A stretch of DNA of 47,597 nucleotides, taken from positions 1 to 47,597 of the forward strand of contig JAZTZO010000060.1 of assembly GCA_045637505.1 (NCBI GenBank), in the 5' to 3' direction. Shown here in pieces: positions 7,860 through 16,072 of this stretch (position 1 is the stretch's first letter; every line of letters starts with the position of its first letter). The translations under genes were made by a program, and so were the position numbers. This DNA comes from RGIG4079 sp045637505. Its GTDB lineage: Bacteria > Bacteroidota > Bacteroidia > Bacteroidales > Muribaculaceae. The notes beneath the pieces were generated by a model. The model had not been told where the DNA came from and searched no databases. It was given only the letters and a program-made list of their open reading frames with translations.

Positions 7860-8894
7860 GTGAAAAAGCTTACATTTATATTTTCATTGGCATTGATGTT
7901 GTTGCTATCATCGTGTGGAAATTCTTCGTCGTTCAATGTCGAAGGCGAGATTGACGGTGGAGGCAATCAAAATATGCGCGTGGTATATATCGACAATGGT
8001 GCTACTAACCTATTAAGCATAAAAGTGGTAGATGGTAAATTTGAGTTTAAGGCCGAGGCCAATGCTCCCACTATGCTCGAATTCTATACTGCCAATAAAA
8101 CCCTCTTGGGCAGGGCATATGTAGAACCTGGCGACAACTTGGAGTGTGTATTCTATAAAAATTCGCCATATAAAGCCAAGATAAAAGGTAATGAGGTGTC
8201 GGAACGATGGTCAACATTTCTCAACAACAATATCCAGACCATTGCTGGTGGAAACATCGAAAAGATAAATGCTTTAGTTTCGAAATATATCAATGAGAAC
8301 AAGACCGATATAGTATCAACCCTGCTACTTCTCACCGAATATATTAATCCCGAAAACGAAAACAATAGCACATTGTTGCTATCATCAATCGCCCCCGAGG
8401 CTCGCCCCTCTTCACTCATTGAAAGTTTTGAGGCAATGCTCGACCGTGTGAATAATATAAAAGCCAACGAGCGCATTTCGATGACTTCGTATTATAGTAG
8501 CAAAGACTCGTTGAACACATTTGTACCCCACAACTCTTCATATGCTGTCATAACTTTCAGCAACAAAGACACTCGCAATGATGGAGAGATAGCCGATAGT
8601 ATGCGTGTGTTTCGCAAAAAATATCACAAAAAACGATTGCAATTAATCGATATTTCATTTGATACCGACACTACTGCATGGAAAAAGTCGATTGAAAACG
8701 ATAGTGCCACATGGCAACAAGGATGGGTTGTCGGTGCCGCTTCGGCCAATTCAATCGAACGCCTTGGCATCTCGCGCTTGCCATTCTATATCATGGCCGA
8801 TTCGACCGGGAAACAAATATATCGAGGTAACTCTATCGAAAAAATATCGCAAGAGATAAAAAAATACATCAAACCTCAACCATCTCAACAATAA
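7860..8894 (+). CDS. DUF4369 lipoprotein with thioredoxin-like fold lacking CxxC
   Basis: Translation starts at GTG 7860, giving a lipoprotein signal with lipobox LLSSC (Cys19). Residues about 25-125 fit DUF4369 (FNVEGEIDGG; YVEPGDNLECVF), which in Bacteroidetes usually precedes a TlpA/ResA-type thioredoxin domain. The C-terminal part (about 225-340; YAVITFSNKDT, LQLIDISFD, GISRLPFYIMAD) has the secondary-structure pattern of such a domain, but the place where WCxxC should be reads FSNKDT. It is therefore probably not a thiol oxidoreductase. It lies in the cell envelope, 20 nt before the comM-like gene. Confidence 0.75.
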   Translation: MKKLTFIFSLALMLLLSSCGNSSSFNVEGEIDGGGNQNMRVVYIDNGATNLLSIKVVDGKFEFKAEANAPTMLEFYTANKTLLGRAYVEPGDNLECVFYKNSPYKAKIKGNEVSERWSTFLNNNIQTIAGGNIEKINALVSKYINENKTDIVSTLLLLTEYINPENENNSTLLLSSIAPEARPSSLIESFEAMLDRVNNIKANERISMTSYYSSKDSLNTFVPHNSSYAVITFSNKDTRNDGEIADSMRVFRKKYHKKRLQLIDISFDTDTTAWKKSIENDSATWQQGWVVGAASANSIERLGISRLPFYIMADSTGKQIYRGNSIEKISQEIKKYIKPQPSQQ

Positions 8895-8914
8895 CCATTT
8901 ACACCTAAAGTCAT

Positions 8915-10471
8915 ATGCTTGTAAAAACCTATGGTGCTGCAGTTAATGGCATCGATGCCATATTAATCACAATCGAGGTATCGGTTGAACAAGGTATATT
9001 GTATTGCATCGTAGGGCTTCCCGATACTGCCGTGAAAGAGAGCTACCACCGCATTCTCTCGGCAGTGAAACACTCTTCGCAAGACTTCCCTCGACGCAAA
9101 GTGGTGGTAAATATGTCGCCTGCCGATGTGAAGAAAGAAGGTGCAGCCTACGACCTCCCTATCGCAATAGGCATTCTTGCTGCTGATGAGAAACTTGAGG
9201 CAAGTCGCTTGAGTGAATATCTCATTATGGGCGAATTATCGCTCGATGGCTCGGTGTTGCCCATTCGTGGCGTGTTGCCAATGGCAATAAAAGCACGCGA
9301 ATTGGGATTTAAAGGTATGATTGTACCCCAAGCCAATGCCACCGAGGCTGCTGTGGTAAATAACCTTGAAGTGTTTGGCGTTGACAACCTCTCGCAAGTG
9401 ATAGGCTTCCTCAACGGCACATATTTCATTGAACCCACAATAGTAAACACTCGCGAGGAATTTAGCCGCGCAAGCAATGTGTTTGACTACGACTTTGACG
9501 AGGTGAAAGGACAAGAAAATGTGAAGCGTGCATTTGAAGTAGCCTCGGCCGGCGGACACAACATTCTGCTCGTGGGACCTCCAGGATCGGGTAAGTCAAT
9601 GATGGCCAAACGCTTGCCGTCAATTCTACCTCCACTCTCGCTCCAAGAAGCACTCGAAACGACCAAAATACACTCTGTAGCCGGTAAACTCAAAGGTGGC
9701 TCAAAGTTGATGACTCAACGCCCCTTCCGTTCGCCTCACCATACCATCTCGCCGGTGGCTCTTGTGGGTGGTGGCACAAATCCCATGCCAGGCGAAATAT
9801 CGCTTGCTCATAACGGAATTTTGTTTCTTGACGAGTTTCCCGAATTTTCACGCACCGTGCTTGAAGTGATGCGCCAACCACTTGAAGACCGACACATCAC
9901 CGTGGCTCGTGCCAAATATACTATTGATTATCCCGCAGGCTTTATGCTTGTAGCGTCGATGAACCCATGTCCATGTGGATACTACAATCATCCCACCAAG
10001 GAATGCACATGTATGCCCGGGCAAGTAACCAAGTATCTTGGACGCATTTCGGGTCCACTTCTCGATAGAATCGACCTCCAAGTGGAAATTTTGCCTGTGC
10101 CATTTGAAAAACTCTCATCGCTACAAAAAGGGGAAAGTAGCGCAAGCATTCGTGAACGAGTGATTGCCGCTCGCGCCATACAGACACTTCGTTTCAAAGA
10201 TGAAAAAGAGATTCATTGCAACGCACAAATGAACTCGCGCTTGCTCGAAAAGTGGTGTGTACTCGACGACGACACTAAAAAGATACTCCACGATGCCATG
10301 ACACGATTTGACATGTCGGCACGCGCCTACGACCGCATCCTCAAAGTGGCACGCACCATTGCCGACCTCGATGCTTCGCCCCTTATCACCCCCATCCACA
10401 TGCGCGAAGCAATCTCCTACCGCAACCTCGACCGTTCATCGTGGGGCAACACATTTGTGGTGAAAAAGTAG
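8915..10471 (+). CDS. comM: ComM/YifB family Mg-chelatase-like AAA+ ATPase
   Basis: The 518-residue length is normal for the family. An N-terminal ChlI-type domain (1-180; GLPDTAVKES, VNMSPADVKKEGAAYDLPIA) precedes the AAA+ module with Walker A GPPGSGKS at 221-228 and Walker B ILFLDEFPE near residue 302. A cysteine pattern NPCPCGYYNH...CTC follows around 350-366, then the C-terminal Mg_chelatase_C region. ComM is a helicase that promotes branch migration during natural transformation in some proteobacteria; in Bacteroidetes the role is less studied, so a DNA recombination helicase is the best inference. It follows the lipoprotein gene closely. Confidence 0.92.
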   Translation: MLVKTYGAAVNGIDAILITIEVSVEQGILYCIVGLPDTAVKESYHRILSAVKHSSQDFPRRKVVVNMSPADVKKEGAAYDLPIAIGILAADEKLEASRLSEYLIMGELSLDGSVLPIRGVLPMAIKARELGFKGMIVPQANATEAAVVNNLEVFGVDNLSQVIGFLNGTYFIEPTIVNTREEFSRASNVFDYDFDEVKGQENVKRAFEVASAGGHNILLVGPPGSGKSMMAKRLPSILPPLSLQEALETTKIHSVAGKLKGGSKLMTQRPFRSPHHTISPVALVGGGTNPMPGEISLAHNGILFLDEFPEFSRTVLEVMRQPLEDRHITVARAKYTIDYPAGFMLVASMNPCPCGYYNHPTKECTCMPGQVTKYLGRISGPLLDRIDLQVEILPVPFEKLSSLQKGESSASIRERVIAARAIQTLRFKDEKEIHCNAQMNSRLLEKWCVLDDDTKKILHDAMTRFDMSARAYDRILKVARTIADLDASPLITPIHMREAISYRNLDRSSWGNTFVVKK

Positions 10472-10597
10472 TATAACACACTATACTCCAACGAGTTCCC
10501 ACTTTGGCAACGTTGCTAAAATGGGCTGACCGACTCATCTCTTACTAATTTCGTGGCATAAACAACTTTATTTATTAATTTTTTAAATCAAATTTTT

Positions 10598-11248
10598 ATG
10601 TCACGAAAAATTTACAATCTCATCATTCTCGACCGTAGCGGTTCGATGTCTTCAATGCGTAATGAAGCCGTAGCAAGTGTAAACGAAACAATCGGGACAA
10701 TCAAATCGTTTATCAACGAAAATCCCGACTCGCAACAAACAATCTCTCTTGTTACTTTTTGTTGTTGTTCACGCAACTATATCTACGACATGAACGACGC
10801 ACGAATCGCCGACCACATCAAAGCCGAAGACTACCAACCTTGTTGCGGCACACCTCTTTACGACGCCATAGGTGAAGCTTGCAGCCGTCTTCACAAAACA
10901 ATCGAAAACGAAAAAGATGCAGCCGTATCGGTTACGATAATCACCGATGGCTATGAAAATGCATCTCAAGAGTGGAATCATAAAGCAATAAAATCACTCA
11001 TTGAGCAATACAAAAAAGAAGGGTGGTTATTTGCCTACATAGGCGCCGAACACGATGTGGAAAGCGTAGCTTTCGCATTGTCAATCGACAACCACATGAA
11101 ATTTGACAAAAGTTCTGATGGCTTTTGCGAAATGTCAAGAGTAGAGTCAAAGGCTCGCAAGAACTGGATGGATAAAGTATGCTTTGACCTAGACTCTCCC
11201 ATAGGGGGATTTTGCACGAACTATTTTAGCTGTCCCGATAAGGATTAA
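10598..11248 (+). CDS. VWA-domain protein
   Basis: The 216-residue protein is essentially a single von Willebrand factor A domain with a complete MIDAS metal site: DRSGSM (12-17), the threonine of GTPLYDAIG near residue 87, and ITDGYE near residue 110. There is no signal peptide or membrane segment, so it is cytosolic. It is unusually rich in cysteine (TFCCCS, QPCCG, CFDLD, GFCTN, SCPDK). VWA proteins of this kind often serve with AAA+ ATPases; the comM-like ATPase lies 127 nt upstream, but whether they act together is unknown. Confidence 0.85.
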   Translation: MSRKIYNLIILDRSGSMSSMRNEAVASVNETIGTIKSFINENPDSQQTISLVTFCCCSRNYIYDMNDARIADHIKAEDYQPCCGTPLYDAIGEACSRLHKTIENEKDAAVSVTIITDGYENASQEWNHKAIKSLIEQYKKEGWLFAYIGAEHDVESVAFALSIDNHMKFDKSSDGFCEMSRVESKARKNWMDKVCFDLDSPIGGFCTNYFSCPDKD

Positions 11249-11274
11249 TTTTTTATTGTGAAATAAAAAATTGT

Positions 11275-11282
11275 TATCTTCG
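11275..11282 (+). promoter_or_regulatory. Probable -7 box before the 371-residue gene
   Basis: TATCTTCG differs from TAnnTTTG at one position and lies 44 nt before the start codon. No convincing -33 TTTG is seen at the standard spacing. Confidence 0.35.
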
Positions 11283-11326
11283 CAGAGTAATCATTTCCCA
11301 TTTAGATTTTTATAAAACTTAAATCA

Positions 11327-12442
11327 ATGGAACTTTTATCTAAAATATATACAAAATTCCCTGTTGGATACATTACCATATATTGCGATACCGATAGCGA
11401 AGATGTGAACCAAATATTGGATGCATTGGGCCGTGTAGGACTTGGTCGCTTTAAAACTGAAGTGATTAACGATCCTGAATTAAATGGTTCAATCATCGCT
11501 CAACGGTTTAACATCGGAAATTTTGGAAAATATTCGGTTGTAATTTTAAAGGAGGTTTATCCCTCTCAATATGGGATTGATTACTCTGCATTTCATCAAT
11601 TTGCCTCAACGCTATTTGACATAACAAGCTTTGACTCCTCGCCCAAGGTGGTTATTTCGTGCTATAACAATAATGACTTTATATCCCACAGCTTTTCCGC
11701 TCCATGTTGTAGCACACAAGATTCAGTTGACGAATCATATGACATAATTTGCAAAGAAAAAGAGAAAAAACCTTCATTCTTCAAGGAATTTAGAGCAACG
11801 ATTAATCATTGGAAGGCTCCTTCAAGCTTTGGAGCCCCATGCCCAACAGAATCAACCTCAATTACCAATGAAGAGGAAGAACTTGCAGTTAAAGCTGCCG
11901 AGATTGATAAAAAAGAATATCTTGACCGCATATCGGCCATTGTGCTCGACTATGTGACTCGATTTAATGAGATGCCTCCCATGGAGCAAATTGAGGAAAT
12001 ATTGCGAGGAAAACTCTCTATCGCAACAAACACACTTTCTCCAATCGTTGTTAATCGCGATTTTAAAATATTTTTGCCAGCCTACAACGAACTTGAATTG
12101 AGATTTCCACCATTGCTACGCACACTCTATATACTATTCCTCAACCACCCCGAGGGTATTGTATTGAAGCATATATCGGACTATCGCAATGAAATTGAAG
12201 ATATATATATCCTCATTAAGCCCGGAGGTAGCGATGACCTCATGACCTCATCAATCAATGAACTTTGCGACCCGTTGAGCGACTCGCTACGACAAAAACT
12301 GTCAAAAGTAAATCGCATTGTAAGGAGCTCAATACTCAACCCCGAATTGGCCGAAAATTACACCATCGACGGAGAACGAGGACAAGCCTATCGCATCAAA
12401 TTAGACCATTCACAAGTCACCCTACCCACCTGCCTGCGTTAA
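11327..12442 (+). CDS. Conserved hypothetical protein with winged-helix-like C-terminus
   Basis: The 371-residue cytosolic protein is of a type I recall from many Bacteroidetes without an assigned function. The N-terminal third (1-130) is an alpha/beta region, followed by a less ordered stretch (130-195). The C-terminal half contains FPPLLRTLYILFLNHPEGI, DIYILIKPGG and a segment from about 305 to 365 (LSDSLRQKLSKVN ... YTIDGERGQAYRIKLD) whose helix-helix-hairpin order resembles an OmpR-type winged helix. DNA binding is an inference from that pattern. It is convergent with the next gene, sharing a bidirectional terminator. Confidence 0.65.
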   Translation: MELLSKIYTKFPVGYITIYCDTDSEDVNQILDALGRVGLGRFKTEVINDPELNGSIIAQRFNIGNFGKYSVVILKEVYPSQYGIDYSAFHQFASTLFDITSFDSSPKVVISCYNNNDFISHSFSAPCCSTQDSVDESYDIICKEKEKKPSFFKEFRATINHWKAPSSFGAPCPTESTSITNEEEELAVKAAEIDKKEYLDRISAIVLDYVTRFNEMPPMEQIEEILRGKLSIATNTLSPIVVNRDFKIFLPAYNELELRFPPLLRTLYILFLNHPEGIVLKHISDYRNEIEDIYILIKPGGSDDLMTSSINELCDPLSDSLRQKLSKVNRIVRSSILNPELAENYTIDGERGQAYRIKLDHSQVTLPTCLR

Positions 12443-12577
12443 AACCGCATTAAAATGCGCTATAATCGACGCAAACAATGGCGATAAGTATTTTATGCTT
12501 TAACGGCAAAAAGCGTAGTAGCGACGATAAAAACTGTAAAAATCAGCATTAAATAACGGCATAACACCTAATAAAAC

Positions 12578-12610
12578 AAGATAGCCACTCTCAATGAGAG
12601 TGGCTATCTT
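12578..12610. terminator. Bidirectional terminator between convergent genes
   Basis: A perfect 16-bp inverted repeat, AAGATAGCCACTCTCA (12578-12593) and its complement (12595-12610), sits between the plus-strand 371-residue gene and the minus-strand lipoprotein gene. A/T-rich flanks allow termination both ways. Confidence 0.85.
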
Positions 12611-12654
12611 TATTTTAACCCCTATAAAAGGGAATAGCAAACTTATCTTATACT

Positions 12655-13461
12655 TTATTTCAAGCCATTCCAAGTGCCCACTATCTCTTTACATTGAACA
12701 TAAGTAGAAGGACAACTAAATACTTTATATTTGCTTGAGCCGTTAGGCTTTAATATTTCAACCTGGCGTTGAGAATATTTATAACCACCTGTATCCCAAC
12801 CTTTGCAAAGGATATATACAAAATTGTCAACTCCTGCCGAGATTGTTTGTGATTTATTTACCGATGGACACATTTCAACTGTATAAGGTTCAGATGGACG
12901 ATAAGCATTGTTGGGAGTGGCATCTTTTAGCAATGCTGCTGGAATATATCGTTGTACATATAAATCATTTTCGCCACCATATTCATTTGTTTTGAATCGC
13001 TCTTTAAGCACCGACAATATCTCTTTTACTGTTGACTCATCGTGACACAACAATTTAAGACAACGCTCACCGGTGTAAGAATTGCGCGCATATATTTCAA
13101 TCGCCATAGGAATCATTGCAGCTGTCCCCTGAATTGAATTACCCAATAGACCATTATAAACAGCCTTAAATTCATTATACCCCGATGGTATATTGGTAAA
13201 AGATACGCTTGCTGTGGGAGTATCATATCGACCAGTCATACCAGTAGCATCCAAATCACCTTCAACCGAATAGGAATGAGAGCCATAAGTGAGCGTATTT
13301 CCTTCAATTATCGTTTCATGTTCTTTCTCATTCACGAGGTCGGCCCACTTGTCAATTCTAATTTCTAATATTTGTTCCAAAACCTCTTCGCAGCCTATCA
13401 ACGCAAAAGAAGCCATTACCAATGTAAGAAGCCCAAAGCTTTTAAAAATATTCCTTTTCAT
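12655..13461 (-). CDS. Hypothetical lipoprotein
   Basis: The 268-residue protein has a lipoprotein signal (MKRNIFKSFG..., lipobox ALIGC, Cys24). The mature part has no membrane segment and shows no family I recognise; it has scattered aromatic beta-type stretches (LTYGSHSYSVEG; FVYILCKGW) and a helical stretch near STVKEILSVLKERFK. It is monocistronic on the minus strand, with a candidate -7 box 37 nt upstream of its start. Location is probably the inner leaflet of the outer membrane or the cell surface. Confidence 0.7.
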   Translation of the reverse strand: MKRNIFKSFGLLTLVMASFALIGCEEVLEQILEIRIDKWADLVNEKEHETIIEGNTLTYGSHSYSVEGDLDATGMTGRYDTPTASVSFTNIPSGYNEFKAVYNGLLGNSIQGTAAMIPMAIEIYARNSYTGERCLKLLCHDESTVKEILSVLKERFKTNEYGGENDLYVQRYIPAALLKDATPNNAYRPSEPYTVEMCPSVNKSQTISAGVDNFVYILCKGWDTGGYKYSQRQVEILKPNGSSKYKVFSCPSTYVQCKEIVGTWNGLK

Positions 13462-13497
13462 AATTATTTAAATTTAAGGGGTTAGCATATTCTTTCG

Positions 13498-13505
13498 TAA
13501 AGGTA
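13498..13505 (-). promoter_or_regulatory. Candidate -7 box of the lipoprotein gene
   Basis: On the minus strand the sequence reads TACCTTTA, one base from the TAnnTTTG consensus, 37 nt before the start codon. Confidence 0.4.
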
Positions 13506-13676
13506 TATATTCTACCCATAAAATCAAAAAAGATGGCATAAAATTCTTATTTTTCTCACATTAAGGCCCGTTTTTGCAATATTTTAGGACTCATTCAATC
13601 CCCATAACATATACTAATGCAACCTCACGATTATAGCATCGCTTTCATTAATGCCAATATGAAAACGCCAAAAAAA

Positions 13677-13789
13677 TTTGAAAAGTGTAAAAAATGAGGG
13701 CGATTTTATATTGAAAAGTGTAATTTTTACTTGCATTTTTATATTGAAAAGTGTAATTTTGCGAAGTGATTTTATATTGAAAAGTGTAA
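13677..13789 (+). repeat. Four direct repeats phased at exactly 33 bp upstream of the DUF4143 ATPase gene
   Basis: The 20-mer TTTTATATTGAAAAGTGTAA occurs three times (13704-13723, 13737-13756, 13770-13789), and a shorter fourth copy (TTTGAAAAGTGTAA, 13677-13690) precedes them. The G of TTGAAAAG falls at 13680, 13713, 13746 and 13779, so the period is exactly 33 bp, close to three helical turns, placing all copies on one DNA face. Spacers are unlike each other. The last copy ends 6 nt before the ATPase start codon, so it must overlap the promoter or the 5' end of the mRNA. The likely role is a multi-site operator, possibly for autoregulation (inference). The rest of 13462-13676 shows nothing else clear. 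Confidence 0.85.
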
Positions 13790-13795
13790 AAAGTT

Positions 13796-15151
13796 ATGTT
13801 ATACCGAAAAATCAGCAAAGAACTAAAGGCTCATTTACAATCAGATAGCGACAAAATTCTAATTTTAGAAGGAGCTCGACAAATCGGCAAATCCTACATC
13901 ATTAGAGAGGTAGGACGCAAAGCCTTCAAGAATTTTGTAGAAATCAACTTCGTAGAAGATGATGAGGGGGCTCAAATATTCAAAAATGTGAGAACTCCCG
14001 AAGAATTTTATCTCGCGTTGAGTATGGTTGCTGGTACAAAACTTGGCAATAATAAAAACACGTTAGTATTCATTGACGAGATACAGCATTATCCCCAATA
14101 TCTTACGATGCTCAAATTTTTGCGCCAAGAACACCGATATCGCTATATAGCAAGTGGTAGTTTGCTTGGGATAACTTTGCGCACCACCACATCAATCCCC
14201 ATTGGTAGTATAATTAGAAAAGAGATGACTCAACTTGACTTTGAGGAGTTTCTTATTGCTAATGACTTTGGCGAACTTGCAATAAATTCACTCCGTGAGA
14301 AATTCAATAATAGAGAATCTCTTGATGATGCATCTCACAATCGATTGATGGATTTATTTAAGCGTTACTTGCTTGTAGGTGGTATGCCCGACGCCGTAAA
14401 TGAATATCTCAAATCAAGAAACATTGTAAAAGTGCGTGAAGTGCAAGAATCAATAAAATCACTCTACGCCACTGATGCATCAAAATACGAGCAAGACAAT
14501 GGCAAAAACTTGCTAATTCGTCGCATATACGACATGGTGCCTTCCCAAATGGAAAATAAAAAGAAACGCATCGTAGCAAAGGATATTCAAGGACAAAAAG
14601 GAGATCGCTTTAATCGCTATCAAGATGAGTTTGAATATCTCGTATCATCAGGAATCGCTATTAATGTAAATGCCATTTCAAATCCTCATTATCCCCTCGT
14701 AGAATCGGTGCAAAAGAATCTATTGAAACTATATCTCAATGACGTGGGATTGCTAACAGCGCAATTATATCGCAATAATCTCCAACCTGTTCTTAATGAC
14801 GAAAAAAGCATAAATCTCGGTGGAGTTTATGAAAATGTTGTCGCACAAGAATTGAAGGCGCATGGACATAAACTATTTTATTACGACAATCGACAAAAAG
14901 GAGAAGTAGATTTTCTTGTTGATGACTACAATAATCTGACACCACTTCCAATTGAGGTAAAATCAGGCAAAGATTACACTATTCATAGTGCACTCAACAA
15001 TCTATTGTCAACAAAAGACTACAACATAAAATCGGGAGTAGTGCTATCTAATACACGAGAAGTTCGACAAGTAAATGGCATCACATATATGCCCATCTAC
15101 TATGTTATGTTTTTTGACGCAAATGCCACCTCAGGAGAGGTGTATTTTTGA
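13796..15151 (+). CDS. AAA_14 / DUF4143 ATPase
   Basis: The 451-residue protein is full length for this family. The N-terminal AAA_14 domain has Walker A GARQIGKS (26-33) and Walker B VFIDEIQ (91-97), with sensor-like ASGSLLG. The C-terminal DUF4143 domain has the PD-(D/E)XK-like arrangement GEVDFLVDD ... PIEVKSGK, suggesting a nuclease-type fold. Family members are common, often patchily distributed, and have no settled function. The gene stands alone between two minus-strand lipoprotein genes, directly behind the phased repeats, a setting suggesting a self-regulated accessory gene. Confidence 0.9.
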   Translation: MLYRKISKELKAHLQSDSDKILILEGARQIGKSYIIREVGRKAFKNFVEINFVEDDEGAQIFKNVRTPEEFYLALSMVAGTKLGNNKNTLVFIDEIQHYPQYLTMLKFLRQEHRYRYIASGSLLGITLRTTTSIPIGSIIRKEMTQLDFEEFLIANDFGELAINSLREKFNNRESLDDASHNRLMDLFKRYLLVGGMPDAVNEYLKSRNIVKVREVQESIKSLYATDASKYEQDNGKNLLIRRIYDMVPSQMENKKKRIVAKDIQGQKGDRFNRYQDEFEYLVSSGIAINVNAISNPHYPLVESVQKNLLKLYLNDVGLLTAQLYRNNLQPVLNDEKSINLGGVYENVVAQELKAHGHKLFYYDNRQKGEVDFLVDDYNNLTPLPIEVKSGKDYTIHSALNNLLSTKDYNIKSGVVLSNTREVRQVNGITYMPIYYVMFFDANATSGEVYF

Positions 15152-15195
15152 GGATTATTATTAGTGGCAGCCATTGATGATTCCATATTACAAAA

Positions 15196-15228
15196 AAAGT
15201 TAGAGTACCACGAAGATACTCTAACTTT
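15196..15228. terminator. Terminator between convergent genes
   Basis: AAAGTTAGAGTA (15196-15207) pairs perfectly with TACTCTAACTTT (15217-15228) around a 9-nt loop. Read on the minus strand it is followed by seven T, so it chiefly ends the 15251-15919 gene; it may also stop the ATPase transcript. Confidence 0.85.
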
Positions 15229-15250
15229 CTATGCTATTAAAAGACGGAAT

Positions 15251-15919
15251 TTATAGAAGGAAACTATTTTCTTTGAAATAGTCCAAGATATCGTCATCGG
15301 AAATTGCTTCATCTACAGCAGTTAAAACATCTACAAACTTTTGGAATTTATCAGCTTCATAACCACCACAAGTTGTAAATTCTTCATCACAGAAGAATAT
15401 CATTTCGCCTGGGATAGTCATAGAACCTGCCCCATTGAGACTTTTGAATCTATGTGATACTGCCCAACCGGTAAACTCTCCTTTGTGATATTTGGCAACA
15501 TTTTCTTTAAGCGAAGTAAGTTGTGCTGAAAGTTTCTTATTATATTTTTCTAAATTAGATTGAGCTTCTTCTTTTTCCTTTTTTGCTCGTGCATACTCTC
15601 CGCGAGAATATTGAGAAGAATAACCATTTGGAGTCCAAATATCCATAGAAGATTCTGCTGATTCTATTTCGCGTTCACATCTATTTATTTTAGATAGCAA
15701 ATCCTTAATTTCTTCACTTATTTCCATGATAGGTTCAATAGCAGTTACATCGATGAACATACTATCCACTCTTGTAGAAATTGCTTCATAAGAATCAGGA
15801 TGGTAAAGATAATCCTTAAGTGTTTCCTGTACCAATTTCTCTGCTTTTTCCTCGTTAGAAAGTGTGCAAGATGTCATTACCAATGCAACTGCACAAAACA
15901 ATAGTTGTAGCTTTTTCAT
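15251..15919 (-). CDS. Hypothetical lipoprotein with coiled-coil middle
   Basis: The 222-residue protein has a lipoprotein signal with lipobox VMTSC (Cys18). Residues about 60-145 are charged and helical (EEIKDLLSKINRCEREIESA; REYARAKKEKEEAQ-like heptads), which suggests a coiled coil. The C-terminal third (GWAVSHRFKSLNGAGSMTIP) resembles small beta-sheet segments. I do not recognise a family. It has a good promoter of its own and ends at the terminator shared with the ATPase gene. Confidence 0.7.
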   Translation of the reverse strand: MKKLQLLFCAVALVMTSCTLSNEEKAEKLVQETLKDYLYHPDSYEAISTRVDSMFIDVTAIEPIMEISEEIKDLLSKINRCEREIESAESSMDIWTPNGYSSQYSRGEYARAKKEKEEAQSNLEKYNKKLSAQLTSLKENVAKYHKGEFTGWAVSHRFKSLNGAGSMTIPGEMIFFCDEEFTTCGGYEADKFQKFVDVLTAVDEAISDDDILDYFKENSFLL

Positions 15920-15941
15920 AATTTATGGTATTAACTAATCA

Positions 15942-15971
15942 CAAAGATACTAACTATAATCAATATTCCAA
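15942..15971 (-). promoter_or_regulatory. Promoter of the coiled-coil lipoprotein gene
   Basis: Minus-strand -7 TATCTTTG (15942-15949) and a -33 TTG (15969-15971) are separated by 19 nt. The start codon is 23 nt downstream of the -7 box. Confidence 0.65.
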
Positions 15972-16072
15972 TTATTTTCGTTTAGATTTAGGGGCATTCT
16001 TCATTAGTGTTATACTCACTAAGCCTATTTAAGGCTTTTATCGCTAATACTGACCATTATAATTCACCAAAT

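Noticed and set aside
13677..13789. Possible CRISPR array
   Set aside because: The regular 33-bp period comes from a 20-nt repeat with only about 13 nt between copies, far too short for spacers; there are four copies and no cas genes.
16021..16037. Short hairpin AAGCCT/AGGCTT as a uvrC terminator
   Set aside because: Only six base pairs, and on the minus strand no T-run follows; the few T are on the plus strand, where no gene ends nearby.
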